Notes under the pieces: model-generated
Told to the model about the DNA's origin: nothing
Databases searched by the model: none
The model's input: the letters and a program-made list of their open reading frames with translations, nothing else
Part shown: positions 1 through 9,433 of the stretch, piece by piece
How the letters are laid out: every line of letters starts with the position of its first letter
Position numbering within the stretch: position 1 is the stretch's first letter
Program-made: the position numbers and the translations under genes
Source of the DNA: Planktomarina sp.
GTDB taxonomy: Bacteria > Pseudomonadota > Alphaproteobacteria > Rhodobacterales > Rhodobacteraceae
Reading direction: 5' to 3'
Length of the DNA: 63,363 nucleotides
Assembly (NCBI GenBank): GCA_020629235.1
Contig: JAHDDS010000005.1
Span: 18,098 to 81,460 of the forward strand

Positions 1-2519
1 TCGGGTTCGGGCTTGGGTTCAGGTTTTGGTTCTGCGGCTGGTTTGGGTGCCGGTAACCCGCGCGGTCTGGTGGAGGGGCGCACAGCGGCCAAGGCCAGGT
101 TTTCTTCTTCTGTCCAATTGCTGTCGAACTGCACTTGGGGTGGCAACGCATCCGGGCGCACAAGGGGGCGCAGCGTGGCGATGGGTTCAGGGGCAGTCGG
201 GTCCGCCGACGCTGGGTCCAAGGCATCAGGGTCGGCCAGATTTGGGTCCACCAGATTTGGGTCTACGGCTGCAGACGCCTCTTCCTCAGCCAGGGGTGCC
301 TCGGGCGTGCCCGGACGCAACGACGGGGCCACAGCCAACAGTGGGGCTAAATCGGGATCAACTGGGTCAAGCGTTTCGTCTGCCAACCCAGGGGTTTGCG
401 CGGCAGGGTCCGCCGTGGCCAAATCGGTGATGGGCTGGGTTGGGTCTGCCGGGGCTTCTGGCGCCGGTGTGACGTTCGCCAAGGGGGACGTCGTGTCAGG
501 CAAAGTCGTGTCGGCTTCGCCGTCAGGTGCGGGCGTCGTCGATGTGACGACAGCCGCTGCGGTCACTTGCGCACCCGCCAAGGCACCGGGCCGCGATGGC
601 GGTTGGATCGGTGGGGCGGCGAAGGTGATGGTTTGGCCGTCGATGATCACCGTCATGCCGTCCAAATTGCGCGACGGGGGCACAACATCGGGCAGGCCCA
701 ACGTGAAGTCAGAGGTATCCAGGCTTGCAAGTTGGTCCGTATCGCCACCTGCTGCATTGTCCCCGATGGCAGGGGTTTGCGCGGGCTGTTGCGTCGTGCT
801 GGCAAAGGCCAATTGTGTCTGATCATCTGGCAATGCAGGGGCCGTGGCCGAATTTGTTTGCGGCAGTTCAGGCGCGGGGGTGTCAACAACGGGTGCTTGC
901 GATGCAGGGGCTGCGATGTTGGCGGCCCCCACTGCGACACCGGCCAGGCCCAGGGTTGTCTGCGCGATGAACCGATCCCCGACGCCGGGGGTAACACGGG
1001 GTGTGACGCTTGGGGTTGGGGCCTGCAAGACCGGGGCTTGGGCCGGCGGTGCGGCAAAAGTGCGAATGCCCGCCTCTAACGCGGGGGTGATGCCGTCCAG
1101 GCTGCGGGCCAGTTGGTCTGGGCTGGGGGCGATGGGCGGAATTGTCCACACCCCGGTAGAGGTATAGCGCCGCAAATCCCCATCAGCCGTGGACGCGTTG
1201 GAATTTTGATTGAACACATCGGCCAAAGCGGCCTCTAGCGCCAGATTGCGCCCGGCCAAGGGATCGTTCGGGGCCACCAGCCGAACTGCTTCGCCGCTGC
1301 CGCCATAAATCCGTGGCATCCCTTCGGGCAGGGCGCTGGACCGGGGCAGTCGCGACGGGAACTGAACGCTGGCGGGGCTGGCTGTGACGGTCAGATTGTC
1401 CGCCACCAGGGCGGATGGGTATTCTTCTGCCGATGTCAGGGTGCCATCCGCCAAGGCCGGGGTCGCCACGTCGACAGATGCCACAGGCTGCGGCGTGCGA
1501 TCGCCGAACCCAAGCCATGCCGCCACACGATCACGCCCTGCGGTTCCGGCCCAAGCGGCAATGGCAAACAGCAGCAACAGCAACACCGCCGTCAGCAAAA
1601 GCCCCACCAATTTTTTGCGGCGGTCACGTTTTGCGTTTTGCGCTTGCAGCGTTTCCAGGTCGGGGATCGGGGCCGTGGCGGTGCCAGTCGGGGCGGTGCC
1701 AGTCGCGGCGGGGGCTGCCTTTGGCGGTGCGGCAGGGGCCGGCGCTGCAGGTTTTGTTGCGGCTGTTTTGCCAATGGGCAACGGCTGCGCGACGGTTGCC
1801 GCCACGGGCGCCATTGGTGCCGCGTCAACGATGGGCGGCGTTTCCACTTTGGGGGCCGCTTTCGGTGCTGCGGCTGGGGCAGGTTTTGCCACGGCCGATT
1901 TGGCGTCACTTGCGGGTTTTGCCGGGGGCTGCGTTGCAGGCAGCGCCTTTTCCGCCGCCGGCTTGGATTTGACGGCGGGCGGTGCAATGGCCGCGATGGG
2001 GGCATGGCTGGCCAGGGGCAAGGGCGCTTTGGCCAGCATGGTTGGGAACGGTCCAAAGTCGGCAAAGTCCTGACCCCAAGCCCCGCCGGGCACGGCCACA
2101 AACCCCAAAATTTTGAAATCTTGCGCGGTCAGAAACTCTGTCGCTTCTTCCAAAGTTTCCAATGCAACGGCGGCCACTTGGGTGGTGCCGTCCACCACTT
2201 TGGTGTCAAAACTCAGCTGATCAACGGCATAGGGCGTGGCCCCGTCCAAGCTTTGGAGCACGGCGGCGTTGTCGGCATTTGCATCTGGCAGGGACAGCGT
2301 TTTCACCTGGTCCATGGGCAGGGCCACAAAGACGGCTGTCTTGGGCGCGCCTGGATCGGCTGCGGCGCGCATATCCGCCAAGGCCGCGCCCAGATCGGGC
2401 ACATCGAAGCCGACAGCGCCTTGGCGACACCAGCCCTGCGCGCCAGACGCGTCTTGGCCAAACTTTTCGAGGACGATTGTCGTGTCCGTCAAATTCAACA
2501 GGAACGTCGTTTCGGTCAC
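1..2519 (-). CDS. Large single-pass membrane protein with GspL/PilM-like N-terminus (partial, 3' end outside window)
   Basis: The reading frame is open on the minus strand from a GTG at 2519 to the window edge, about 839 residues with no stop. Residues 1-165 form a compact domain; the segment around residues 65-150 (LPMDQVKTLSLP..., TPYAVDQLSFD, then a hydrophobic ...VAAVALETLEEA) resembles the late part of the actin-like fold of GspL/PilM proteins. Residues 170-300 are Ala/Pro/Lys-rich, a basic RRKK stretch precedes one membrane helix at about 304-324, and the rest is a Pro/Asp/Ala-rich, presumably periplasmic tail. Start choice: GTG after a GGTGG-like site; no upstream ATG in frame. The gene diverges from the VOC gene at 2710. 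The fold assignment is inferred and no catalytic function is claimed. Confidence 0.75.
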   Translation of the reverse strand, partial: MTETTFLLNLTDTTIVLEKFGQDASGAQGWCRQGAVGFDVPDLGAALADMRAAADPGAPKTAVFVALPMDQVKTLSLPDANADNAAVLQSLDGATPYAVDQLSFDTKVVDGTTQVAAVALETLEEATEFLTAQDFKILGFVAVPGGAWGQDFADFGPFPTMLAKAPLPLASHAPIAAIAPPAVKSKPAAEKALPATQPPAKPASDAKSAVAKPAPAAAPKAAPKVETPPIVDAAPMAPVAATVAQPLPIGKTAATKPAAPAPAAPPKAAPAATGTAPTGTATAPIPDLETLQAQNAKRDRRKKLVGLLLTAVLLLLLFAIAAWAGTAGRDRVAAWLGFGDRTPQPVASVDVATPALADGTLTSAEEYPSALVADNLTVTASPASVQFPSRLPRSSALPEGMPRIYGGSGEAVRLVAPNDPLAGRNLALEAALADVFNQNSNASTADGDLRRYTSTGVWTIPPIAPSPDQLARSLDGITPALEAGIRTFAAPPAQAPVLQAPTPSVTPRVTPGVGDRFIAQTTLGLAGVAVGAANIAAPASQAPVVDTPAPELPQTNSATAPALPDDQTQLAFASTTQQPAQTPAIGDNAAGGDTDQLASLDTSDFTLGLPDVVPPSRNLDGMTVIIDGQTITFAAPPIQPPSRPGALAGAQVTAAAVVTSTTPAPDGEADTTLPDTTSPLANVTPAPEAPADPTQPITDLATADPAAQTPGLADETLDPVDPDLAPLLAVAPSLRPGTPEAPLAEEEASAAVDPNLVDPNLADPDALDPASADPTAPEPIATLRPLVRPDALPPQVQFDSNWTEEENLALAAVRPSTRPRGLPAPKPAAEPKPEPKPEP

Positions 2520-2709
2520 AATTCCACCACTGTTTGCCCGCCCCCGAAGATGTCTTACACCATTCGGGCGCTCCAACAAGATTTAAAGCCCTGTTTTTAC
2601 ACAGTTTTCGCCCTGGGGCTTGTGTCAGGCTTCGCTTGGGTCGCAAGATATGCCAATTCTTTGCAAAAGCCCATGGGCCGCAACACACACAAAGGTGAGA
2701 ATTTAGTCG

Positions 2710-3123
2710 ATGCTGACACCATTTCATTTGGCGCTGAACGTCGCAAATCTGGATCAAGCGCGGGCGTTTTACGGCACCATCTTGGGGGCCAAAGAAGGGC
2801 GCAGCACAGACACTTGGGTCGATTTCAGCTTTTTCGGGCACCAGCTGTCTTTGCACCTGGGGCCGATATTGCAGACCCAAGCGACCGGCAAAGTGGGGGA
2901 TCACACCGTCCCCATGCCGCATTTTGGCATTGTGCTGCACCTGCCGGATTGGCGCGCCTTGGCGGATCGGCTGAACGGCGCAAACACAGACTTCGTCATC
3001 CCCCCAACCGTGCGGTTTGAAGGGACGCCCGGTGAACAGTGGACGATGTTTTTTCTGGACCCGTTCGGCAACCCGATAGAGGTAAAGGGCTTTGCAAATC
3101 TGGACGCTGTCTTTGCGACTTAA
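2710..3123 (+). CDS. VOC (glyoxalase/bleomycin-resistance) family protein
   Basis: A 137-residue protein of one VOC length (paired beta-alpha-beta-beta-beta modules). It begins PFHLALNVANLDQARAFYGTILG, typical of the first module, and the second module carries HFGIVLHLPDW and ends FLDPFGNPIEVKGF, the usual C-terminal signature. His6, the second-module His and the Glu of IEVKG are candidate metal ligands of the VOC fold. ATG follows AAAGGTGAG at a good distance. Its stop overlaps the stop of the convergent gene at 3120. The substrate cannot be told from sequence. Confidence 0.9.
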   Translation: MLTPFHLALNVANLDQARAFYGTILGAKEGRSTDTWVDFSFFGHQLSLHLGPILQTQATGKVGDHTVPMPHFGIVLHLPDWRALADRLNGANTDFVIPPTVRFEGTPGEQWTMFFLDPFGNPIEVKGFANLDAVFAT

Positions 3124-4103
3124 CGCATCCAGAACCCTTCACGTTTGATGGTGTTGCGGATCTGGCGTTCTTTGCGCGGCAGGTTGTCTTGGTCGAACAG
3201 CGCCCGCACTTTGTGGCCGCGTTTTTGGTACACCATGCGCTTGATCGGGTCGTATTCTTTGGCCACTTTCTTGATTTTGTTGGGGGCCAGAACGGTTTCC
3301 AGCACCTCCACCACGCGGTCGGCTTCGCGCGCATACAGCATGGGCAACAGTCGATAGTGGCAGGTGACCGATCCGTCCAACAAGCCGTCAGGCAATGCGT
3401 CGCGCCGCCCGCCAAGCTTGTGGATCACTAAGGGCAGGGCGACTTGGTCCAACCACGGGTCCATGGATTGGCACACCAGCGGGGCCGGGGCGTCGTCGCG
3501 GATGGCGGTGGCGTATTCTGTGAACAAATCGCCAAAAACCTTGGGGCATTTGTAAAAGAAATAGCCCGCGTTGAAGTACAAATACCTGCGCCAGTATTCA
3601 TCGGGCTGGCCTTTGTCCAAGCTGCTGTCAAAGTCCAAACCGAACTTGTCATAGAGGCTTTTCCAAATTTCGGTATAGCCCGGACCGTACAGTTCCAATT
3701 CAGGCCAGGTGCCCGTCACCTTGTTGGATGCAGACGGCACGTTGAAATCGAATGGCACCTTTTCAATGTCGTCCAGCACCAGGGTGTCGGTGTCGAAAAA
3801 CACGAAGGGTTCGCCTTCGGGCAATACCTTCAGCGCTTCGATCTTGTTGCCATAGGGGTACGACGATCCAAAGTGCACCGAATCGAAGCTGACCAGTTCC
3901 GCGCCCAGGTCTTGTAACACGCCGCGCACGTCGGGGTTGGTGATGTCAGGGTCATTGTGCCAGCGGTCTGAATTGCGCGGGCTGGCCACAAAGATTTTGC
4001 CACTGAAATTCGGCGCGTTGGCCTTCAGCGACGCCATGAAAATGATGGCTTCATACTGCAGTCGTCCGGATTGACCGACGACGACGATGTTGAACTTCGT
4101 CAT
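3120..4103 (-). CDS. Glycosyltransferase-like (GT-A type) conserved protein
   Basis: A 327-residue protein. The N-terminus has alternating hydrophobic strands (FNIVVVGQSG, KIFVASPRNSD), followed by FVFFDTDTLVL with a DxD pair at Asp104 and Asp106, the nucleotide-sugar/metal site of GT-A folds. A later YLYFNAGYFFYKCP segment resembles the GT8-like acceptor region. The start at 4103 is chosen because GAGGG lies five bases upstream; a longer reading from 4151 has no such site. It converges on and overlaps the VOC gene by the stop codons. No signal peptide or membrane helix is seen. Donor and acceptor are unknown. Confidence 0.8.
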   Translation of the reverse strand: MTKFNIVVVGQSGRLQYEAIIFMASLKANAPNFSGKIFVASPRNSDRWHNDPDITNPDVRGVLQDLGAELVSFDSVHFGSSYPYGNKIEALKVLPEGEPFVFFDTDTLVLDDIEKVPFDFNVPSASNKVTGTWPELELYGPGYTEIWKSLYDKFGLDFDSSLDKGQPDEYWRRYLYFNAGYFFYKCPKVFGDLFTEYATAIRDDAPAPLVCQSMDPWLDQVALPLVIHKLGGRRDALPDGLLDGSVTCHYRLLPMLYAREADRVVEVLETVLAPNKIKKVAKEYDPIKRMVYQKRGHKVRALFDQDNLPRKERQIRNTIKREGFWMR

Positions 4104-4162
4104 GAAACCCTCGTGCTGGACCAGTGGTCTTTGAAATGTCCTCTGGTTCATCGTATCTGTTT

Positions 4163-4178
4163 TGACAACAATTTGTCA
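4163..4178. promoter_or_regulatory. Inverted repeat in the divergent gap upstream of tig
   Basis: TGACAA and TTGTCA are separated by four bases, giving a perfect 6-bp inverted repeat. It sits in the 246-base gap between the glycosyltransferase-like gene (minus) and tig (plus). The left arm overlaps a TTGACA that could be a -35 element. No convincing -10 was found, so the role (operator or promoter part) is open. Nothing else clear is seen in this gap. Confidence 0.3.
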
Positions 4179-4349
4179 CGGGAAATGAACCAATCAAGCT
4201 CCCCATTGGCGGTTTTCCCCGTTCCGATCAACCGGGCAATTTGGTCCAATCCCAAAACCGCTTGCGCCGCCCCCGCGCCGACCATATGAAGCACCGAAAT
4301 TTTCTGGTCATACGGCCGTCCAGGCCATGAATATCCGAAGGATGAAAAC

Positions 4350-5681
4350 ATGCAGGTTACCGAAACCCTGAACGACGGCCTGAAGCGCGGCTATGACATT
4401 GTGATTCCAGCGGGCGAGTTGGATGCAAAGGTCGACCAAAAGCTGAAAGAAGCCCAGCCAGACATCGAAATGAAGGGCTTTCGCAAAGGCAAAGTGCCCA
4501 TGCCGCTGCTGAAAAAGCAGTATGGCGAACGGCTTCTGGGCGAAGTGATGCAAGAAACCATCGACGGCGCGATGAACGAACATTTCGAAAAATCAGGCGA
4601 CCGTCCGGCGATGCAGCCCGATGTGAAGATGACCAACGAAGACTGGAAGGTAGGGGACGATGTGAACGTCGCCATGTCCTATGAAGCGCTGCCCGCCATC
4701 CCAGAAGTGGATCTGTCCGATCTGAAACTGGAAAAAATGGTGGTGAAGGCGGACGATGCTGCCGTCGACGAAGCCCTGGGCAATCTGGCCGAAAACGCCC
4801 AGAATTTTGAGGACCGCAAGAAGGGGTCCAAGGCCAAAGACGGTGACCAGGTGGTGATCGATTTTGTCGGCAGCGTGGACGGTGAAGAATTCGAAGGCGG
4901 CTCCGCCGAAGATTACCCGCTGGTGCTGGGGTCAAATTCGTTCATCCCCGGTTTTGAAGACCAGCTGGTGGGTGTGAAAGCGGACGAAGAAAAGTCTGTG
5001 AACGTAACCTTCCCCGCCGAATACGGCGCCGAAAACCTGGCTGGCAAAGACGCGGTGTTTGCGTGCAAGGTGAAAGCGGTCAAAGAACCCAAACCAGCCG
5101 AAATCGACGACGAACTGGCCAAGAAGTTCGGGGCCGAAGACTTGGCTGCGTTGAAAACCCAGATCACCGAACGGTTGGAAGCCGAATACGCCGGGGCGGC
5201 CCGCGCCGTGCAAAAGCGCAGCCTGCTGGATGCCCTGGACGGCAAAGTCAGCTTCGATCTGCCCCCATCCTTGGTGGACGCGGAAGCCGATCAAATTGCC
5301 CACCAACTGTGGCACGACGAAAACCCGGACGTGGAAGGGCACGATCACGACAAGATCGAACCCACCGACGAACACAAAGACCTGGCCGCCCGCCGGGTCC
5401 GTTTGGGGCTGCTGTTGGCTGAACTGGGCCAAAAGGCAGAGGTGGAAGTGACCGACGCTGAAATGACCCAAGCGATCATGAACCAAGCCCGCCAATACCC
5501 TGGCCAAGAACGCCAGTTCTTTGAATTCGTTCAACAAAATGCGCAAATGCAGCAACAACTGCGCGCGCCTTTGTTCGAAGATAAAGTGGTGGATTACGTG
5601 TTCGAATTGGCGAAAGTCACGGAAAAGACGGTCTCTAAAGACGACCTGCAAAAAGCCGTTGACGCGTTGGAAGAGGCGTAA
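4350..5681 (+). CDS. tig: Trigger factor, ribosome-associated chaperone
   Basis: 443 residues, a normal trigger factor length. The N-terminal ribosome-binding domain contains [19 protein letters not shown] near residues 46-64, the loop that docks on ribosomal protein L23. The middle FKBP-type prolyl isomerase domain (about residues 155-245) has [21 protein letters not shown], and the helical C-terminal arms follow to the end. It binds nascent chains at the exit tunnel and delays misfolding. ATG follows AAGGATG. A strong terminator lies directly downstream, so it is probably transcribed alone. Confidence 0.97.
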   Translation: MQVTETLNDGLKRGYDIVIPAGELDAKVDQKLKEAQPDIEMKGFRKGKVPMPLLKKQYGERLLGEVMQETIDGAMNEHFEKSGDRPAMQPDVKMTNEDWKVGDDVNVAMSYEALPAIPEVDLSDLKLEKMVVKADDAAVDEALGNLAENAQNFEDRKKGSKAKDGDQVVIDFVGSVDGEEFEGGSAEDYPLVLGSNSFIPGFEDQLVGVKADEEKSVNVTFPAEYGAENLAGKDAVFACKVKAVKEPKPAEIDDELAKKFGAEDLAALKTQITERLEAEYAGAARAVQKRSLLDALDGKVSFDLPPSLVDAEADQIAHQLWHDENPDVEGHDHDKIEPTDEHKDLAARRVRLGLLLAELGQKAEVEVTDAEMTQAIMNQARQYPGQERQFFEFVQQNAQMQQQLRAPLFEDKVVDYVFELAKVTEKTVSKDDLQKAVDALEEA

Positions 5682-5707
5682 ACATACAACGCCACACAAG
5701 ATTATTG

Positions 5708-5737
5708 GGGCACTTGGGATTCCAAGTGCCCTTTTTT
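5708..5737 (+). terminator. Rho-independent terminator of tig
   Basis: A perfect 10-bp stem (GGGCACTTGG with CCAAGTGCCC) around a 4-base loop is followed by six T residues, 27 bases after the tig stop. Confidence 0.95.
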
Positions 5738-5787
5738 GTGGGAAATCGCTAAACTGTGCTTCGGGGGGTCCTTTTTGAGAGGGCGAG

Positions 5788-6552
5788 ATGAATTTAAAAC
5801 GAAGCGCAATTCGCGCGTTGGCGCGGTCCTTGGACGTGTATTTTTTCCCCAGGATCACGCCTGACACCAATTTGGCGGGCGGCCATCATGCCTTCGAGAA
5901 GTGCACTCAACATCCTTTTGCCGGGGTGATGCCCCTTGGGGCGTACAGTTACAGCCTGTCGTTTGACAACCGGTTCAAATCAATTGGGCGGTACTGTTCC
6001 ATTGGGGCGAATGTCAAAGTCATGGGCCATTCGCATCCCGTTGATTTTGTGTCGTCCCACCCGATATTTTATCGCCGGGAACGGTTTGAACAGTATTCGG
6101 ATATGGGCCCCCACGACAATTTCCCGGCCTTTGAAGAACGCCCTGATCCGGTGGTGGTGGGCAATGACGTGTGGATCGCAGATGATGTCACTTTGGCTGG
6201 GGGCATCAATATCGGCGATGGGGCAATTGTGGCAACCGGCGCTGTGGTGACAAAAGACGTGCCCCCCTATGCGGTTGTTGGGGGGGTGCCTGCGAAAGTC
6301 TTGAAATACCGGTTTTCAGAAACGCAGGTCCACCGGTTTTTGCGTCTACAATGGTGGCGCTTTCCTGTGGAATGCTTCTCCGATTTTCCAATGGATTCCC
6401 CTTCGGACTTTCTCAACCTTGTGGAACAGGCCGCGTCGGATTGGGACCAAATGCCCAGCAACCGGCACACCGTCGCAGGGTGGTTGGATGACATTTCGAA
6501 ACCCAGAGTGAAGATAAAGCCCACAAAAACAGCCGTTTCTAACCAAATGTAA
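5788..6552 (+). CDS. CatB-related (xenobiotic) hexapeptide O-acetyltransferase
   Basis: 254 residues with a left-handed beta-helix: hexapeptide turns run through [16 protein letters not shown] (about 70-85) and [55 protein letters not shown] (about 121-176). The insertion [15 protein letters not shown] between helix parts supplies the catalytic His of the CatB/XAT family. Proteins like this often acetylate surface polysaccharide sugars rather than antibiotics. A GAGGG-like site precedes the ATG. It follows the tig terminator and lies 43 bases before an unrecognised gene on the same strand. Acceptor unknown. Confidence 0.88.
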   Translation: MNLKRSAIRALARSLDVYFFPRITPDTNLAGGHHAFEKCTQHPFAGVMPLGAYSYSLSFDNRFKSIGRYCSIGANVKVMGHSHPVDFVSSHPIFYRRERFEQYSDMGPHDNFPAFEERPDPVVVGNDVWIADDVTLAGGINIGDGAIVATGAVVTKDVPPYAVVGGVPAKVLKYRFSETQVHRFLRLQWWRFPVECFSDFPMDSPSDFLNLVEQAASDWDQMPSNRHTVAGWLDDISKPRVKIKPTKTAVSNQM

Positions 6553-6595
6553 GGATATCGCTGCCAATCTGAACCCCTGCAGTACGGGGGCGAAG

Positions 6596-7366
6596 ATGGT
6601 TGGACTGAAAGCAAAGCCTTGGGTCGTGCGCCCCAATTGGGACGCGCCGCCGATCTTTTTTCTTGATGTAATGGGGGTGGACAACGCCCATGTTCTGTCG
6701 CGGCTTCGCCGGGGGTATGGCGCGGGGAATGCTGTGCGACTGACCGGGGCAGGGGGCGCTGAACGCGTGACCGCTGATCTGGTGGTGGGGACTTTGGACG
6801 GTTTGACTCCTGCGCACCGCCACGGGCTGCATGATTTTGCCTGGGTGACCCAGCTGTGTCATCCGTGGATGCGGCTGTGTCGGCACATCAATCTTTTGCG
6901 GGCCGCTGCGGTGGCCATCCCCCCAAACATGCCTGCCGCGCAACGGGCGTTTCTGGATCGTTTGGCCCTGGTGGATTTCAACGACATCGGTGCGCTGCGG
7001 GCCTTGCGCGATGACCCCGATGCCAAAGGCCGGGGCCTGAAAAACCACTTCAGCACTGTGTTCACTGTGCCCGGCGCGCCCATCACAGGGCAGGCGTCCC
7101 TGGCGAATTTTTGGCACATATCGCTGACCCCCAATGACCCGCACGTCCTGTTGTCTGCGGTGGGCATTCACACCGTCAACCGCCGCAAACTGGCCCCGCA
7201 ACCGCCGGAATTTTTACGCCCGGACAACGTTTTGGCGCGGGACGTTCTGTCGCCTTGGTACAATTTGGACCAGGTGGTGTGGGGGTATGCCCACGCGGTG
7301 TCGGACGCAAAAAAAGACCGCGCAGAAAGCGCGGCCTTTGGTCACTTTGATCGCTTGGCGTCCTGA
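6596..7366 (+). CDS. Conserved-looking protein of unknown function, 256 aa
   Basis: I do not recognise this family. The 256-residue protein has no signal peptide and no clear membrane helix. It is rich in Arg, His and Trp and has several aromatic/hydrophobic blocks (PPIFFLDVMGVDNAHVL, LHDFAWVTQLCHPWMRL, LANFWHISLTPNDPHVLL). Base composition and codon use look like the neighbours. It lies just after the acetyltransferase gene, with a small GC hairpin (CCCC...GGGG) in the 43-base gap. Its last codons overlap a terminator belonging to the convergent ribosomal operon. A real gene is likely; function unknown. Confidence 0.65.
   Translation: MVGLKAKPWVVRPNWDAPPIFFLDVMGVDNAHVLSRLRRGYGAGNAVRLTGAGGAERVTADLVVGTLDGLTPAHRHGLHDFAWVTQLCHPWMRLCRHINLLRAAAVAIPPNMPAAQRAFLDRLALVDFNDIGALRALRDDPDAKGRGLKNHFSTVFTVPGAPITGQASLANFWHISLTPNDPHVLLSAVGIHTVNRRKLAPQPPEFLRPDNVLARDVLSPWYNLDQVVWGYAHAVSDAKKDRAESAAFGHFDRLAS
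7309..7336 (-). terminator. Terminator of rpsF-rpsR-rplI, inside the 3' end of the convergent gene
   Basis: Read on the minus strand, an 8-bp stem (GGCCGCGC with GCGCGGTC, one G-U pair) around a five-base loop is followed by seven T residues, 47 bases past the rplI stop. It lies within the last 20 codons of the plus-strand gene ending at 7366. Confidence 0.88.
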
Positions 7367-7382
7367 CGGGCGCCAAGATGTG

Positions 7383-8024
7383 TCAGGACTGTTCGTCGTC
7401 TGATGCGTCTTCGGCATCAGCGGCGTCGTCTGCAGGCGCATCAGCCACCAGTTCGTCGTCGTCCATTTGGGCTGCGCCGATGTCATCGAACAGCTCTTGG
7501 ATTTCAAACTCGGCTGCGGCTTCTTCTTCCGCGGCCAGGTCTTGGATCGACTTGCCAGAGGCTTGAAGCTCCGCTTCTTCCACAGAACGGGCCACGTTCA
7601 AGGTGATGGACGCGTCCACTTCGGGGTGCAATTGCACTGTCACAGCGTGCAAACCCAGTTCTTTGATGGGCGCTTGCAGCACAACCTGCTTTTTGTCGAC
7701 GGTAAAGCCAGCTTCGGTCGCAGCGTCAGCGGCGTCACGGGTGGTGACCGACCCGTACAGCGCGCCAGCGTCGGACGCAGACCGGATCACGATGAACGAT
7801 TCGCCGTCCAAACGCCCGGCCATGGCTTCGGCCTCTTTCTTGGTTTCCAAGTTTTGGGCTTCCAGCTGTGCTTTTTGGGCGTCGAACATTTTGATGTTCG
7901 CGTCGGATGCACGCATGGCTTTGCCGGTGGGGATCAAGAAGTTGCGGGCGTACCCTTCCTTCACGTTCACCACGTCACCCATTTGGCCAAGCTTGGCCAC
8001 ACGTTCCATAAGGATAATTTGCAT
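7383..8024 (-). CDS. rplI: 50S ribosomal protein L9 (bL9)
   Basis: 213 residues. The N-terminal domain shows the L9 signature ([21 protein letters not shown], residues 16-36), then the connecting helix and the C-terminal rRNA-binding domain (to about residue 150). The last 55-60 residues form a strongly acidic, Ala/Asp/Glu-rich extension absent from E. coli L9 but usual in related alphaproteobacteria. It is third in the rpsF-rpsR-rplI operon, 12 bases after rpsR, with its own terminator. Confidence 0.97.
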   Translation of the reverse strand: MQIILMERVAKLGQMGDVVNVKEGYARNFLIPTGKAMRASDANIKMFDAQKAQLEAQNLETKKEAEAMAGRLDGESFIVIRSASDAGALYGSVTTRDAADAATEAGFTVDKKQVVLQAPIKELGLHAVTVQLHPEVDASITLNVARSVEEAELQASGKSIQDLAAEEEAAAEFEIQELFDDIGAAQMDDDELVADAPADDAADAEDASDDEQS

Positions 8025-8036
8025 GTGCTTAACTCC

Positions 8037-8264
8037 TTATTTCACGGCATAGGGCAGCAGGGCCAGGAACCGTGCGCGTTTGATTGCACGGGCCAGTTCA
8101 CGCTGCTTTTTGGCGGACACTGCGGTGATGCGCGATGGAACGATTTTGCCGCGTTCCGAGATATAGCGCTGCAGCAGCTTGGTGTCTTTGTAGTCGATCT
8201 TCGGGGCATTATCGCCCGAGAAAGGACATACTTTACGACGGCGGAAAAATGGTTTTGCAGCCAT
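8037..8264 (-). CDS. rpsR: 30S ribosomal protein S18 (bS18)
   Basis: 75 residues, the usual S18 length. It contains [19 protein letters not shown] and [14 protein letters not shown], the rRNA-binding signatures. It pairs with S6 on the small-subunit platform. It sits between rpsF (3-base gap) and rplI in the standard order, so translation is probably coupled. Confidence 0.97.
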
Positions 8265-8267
8265 GGA

Positions 8268-8624
8268 TTAATCCTCCCGACGGCGGCGTTCGCCGCGTTC
8301 TTCGCGTTTTTGCATTTGGATGGACGGGCCTTCGGCGTGTTCGTCCACTTTGATGGTCAGCACGCGCATCACATCGTCGTTCAACCGCATCAGGCGTTCC
8401 ATTTCTTGAATGGCCGCCGATGGGGCGTCTGTCTTCAAGAACGCATAGTGGCCTTTGCGATTCTTGTTGATTTTGTACGCCATGGTTTTGACGCCCCAAT
8501 ATTCATGTTCGACGACGGCGCCGCCGTTTTCAGAAAGGACGTTGGTGAATTCTTCGATCAGACCTTCGGCCTGGGCGCCGGACAGGTCCTGGCGCGAGAT
8601 GAAGACATGCTCATACAGGGGCAT
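8268..8624 (-). CDS. rpsF: 30S ribosomal protein S6 (bS6)
   Basis: 118 residues beginning MPLYEHVFISRQDLSGAQ, with WGVKTMAYKINKNRKGHYAFLK in the middle, both diagnostic of S6. The C-terminal tail is charged (RREERGERRRRED-type). First gene of the rpsF-rpsR-rplI operon. AGGAGA lies just before the start. S6 forms a heterodimer with S18. Confidence 0.97.
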   Translation of the reverse strand: MPLYEHVFISRQDLSGAQAEGLIEEFTNVLSENGGAVVEHEYWGVKTMAYKINKNRKGHYAFLKTDAPSAAIQEMERLMRLNDDVMRVLTIKVDEHAEGPSIQMQKREERGERRRRED

Positions 8625-8791
8625 GCGCTCTCCTATTTTTCAGGTGCCCTTCAAAGACCAAGCCGATACCGCAGGGCAGGTCACGAGAGGGTGCACGACA
8701 AAAGCGTTTTCTGCGGTCGCGCGTCACTGTCATGAAACGGTCCCGGGATCAAGTGTGCATCGGCGCACACAAGCTGTTGATGGCTGTGCAA

Positions 8792-8819
8792 TTGCCGGTT
8801 GGCGCGCGGTCTCTATGTT
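8792..8819 (+). promoter_or_regulatory. Candidate promoter of the secreted YceI gene
   Basis: TTGCCG and TATGTT are 16 bases apart, 31 bases before the start codon. A weak but reasonable housekeeping promoter match, assigned by eye. Confidence 0.35.
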
Positions 8820-8849
8820 TTGGGCCAATCAAACCAAAGGAAACGCCCC

Positions 8850-9425
8850 ATGAAACACTTGTTCGCCACCGCCGCCCTGGTCACATCCTTGGCACTGCCC
8901 GCCGTGGCCGCACCGGAAAAATACATGCTGGATGCCAGCCACAGCCAGATCATCTTCAGCTATAACCACCTTGGCTTTTCCACGACCTATGGCATGTTTT
9001 CAGGCTTTGAAGGTGAAATCATGTTCGACGCTGACGCCCCGGCTGCGTCCAGCGTGACGGTGTCGATGCCTGTGACATCCATGTTCACAGGTTGGGAAGC
9101 CCGCGACGGTCATTTCATGAGTGCGGATTTCTTTGGGGCCACAGACAAAGATATGGTCACGTTCACTTCCACCGGCATCGAAGTGACCGGCGAAAATACA
9201 GCGCTGATCACCGGCGATTTGTCGATGAACGACATCACAAAATCCGTGACCTTGGACGCCAAGCTGAACCAGGCGGGCGAACACCCCATGGCAGGCAAAC
9301 CGTGGTTGGGCTTTGACGCCACCACCACCATCAAGCGGTCCGATTTCGGCGTGGGCAACTTTGCCCCCTTTGTCAGCGACGACGTGGCGATCATCATTTC
9401 CATCGAAGCGCAAGCCGCGGAATAA
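8850..9425 (+). CDS. YceI family secreted lipocalin-like protein
   Basis: 191 residues. A signal peptide (MKHLFATAALVTSLALPAVAA, cleavage about residue 20) precedes a YceI domain that begins EKYMLDASHSQIIFSYNHLGFSTTYG and includes the SVTVSMPVTSM and DMVTFTSTGIEV strands. YceI proteins form a beta-barrel that holds polyprenoid or amphiphilic ligands in the periplasm. Start 8850 is chosen for AAAGGA upstream and because it gives a clean signal peptide. The convergent neighbour ends in a second YceI domain fused to cytochrome b561, which suggests a shared redox/quinone-related role. Confidence 0.93.
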   Translation: MKHLFATAALVTSLALPAVAAPEKYMLDASHSQIIFSYNHLGFSTTYGMFSGFEGEIMFDADAPAASSVTVSMPVTSMFTGWEARDGHFMSADFFGATDKDMVTFTSTGIEVTGENTALITGDLSMNDITKSVTLDAKLNQAGEHPMAGKPWLGFDATTTIKRSDFGVGNFAPFVSDDVAIIISIEAQAAE

Positions 9426-9433
9426 TGCTGTGC

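Noticed and set aside
13-1079. Several plus-strand reading frames rich in Gly, Ser and Arg
   Set aside because: They are antisense to the minus-strand gene 1-2519, low in complexity, and have no ribosome sites.
4148-4351. A 67-codon minus-strand reading frame in the gap before tig
   Set aside because: No convincing ribosome site, no recognised domain, and it occupies the only room for the tig promoter.
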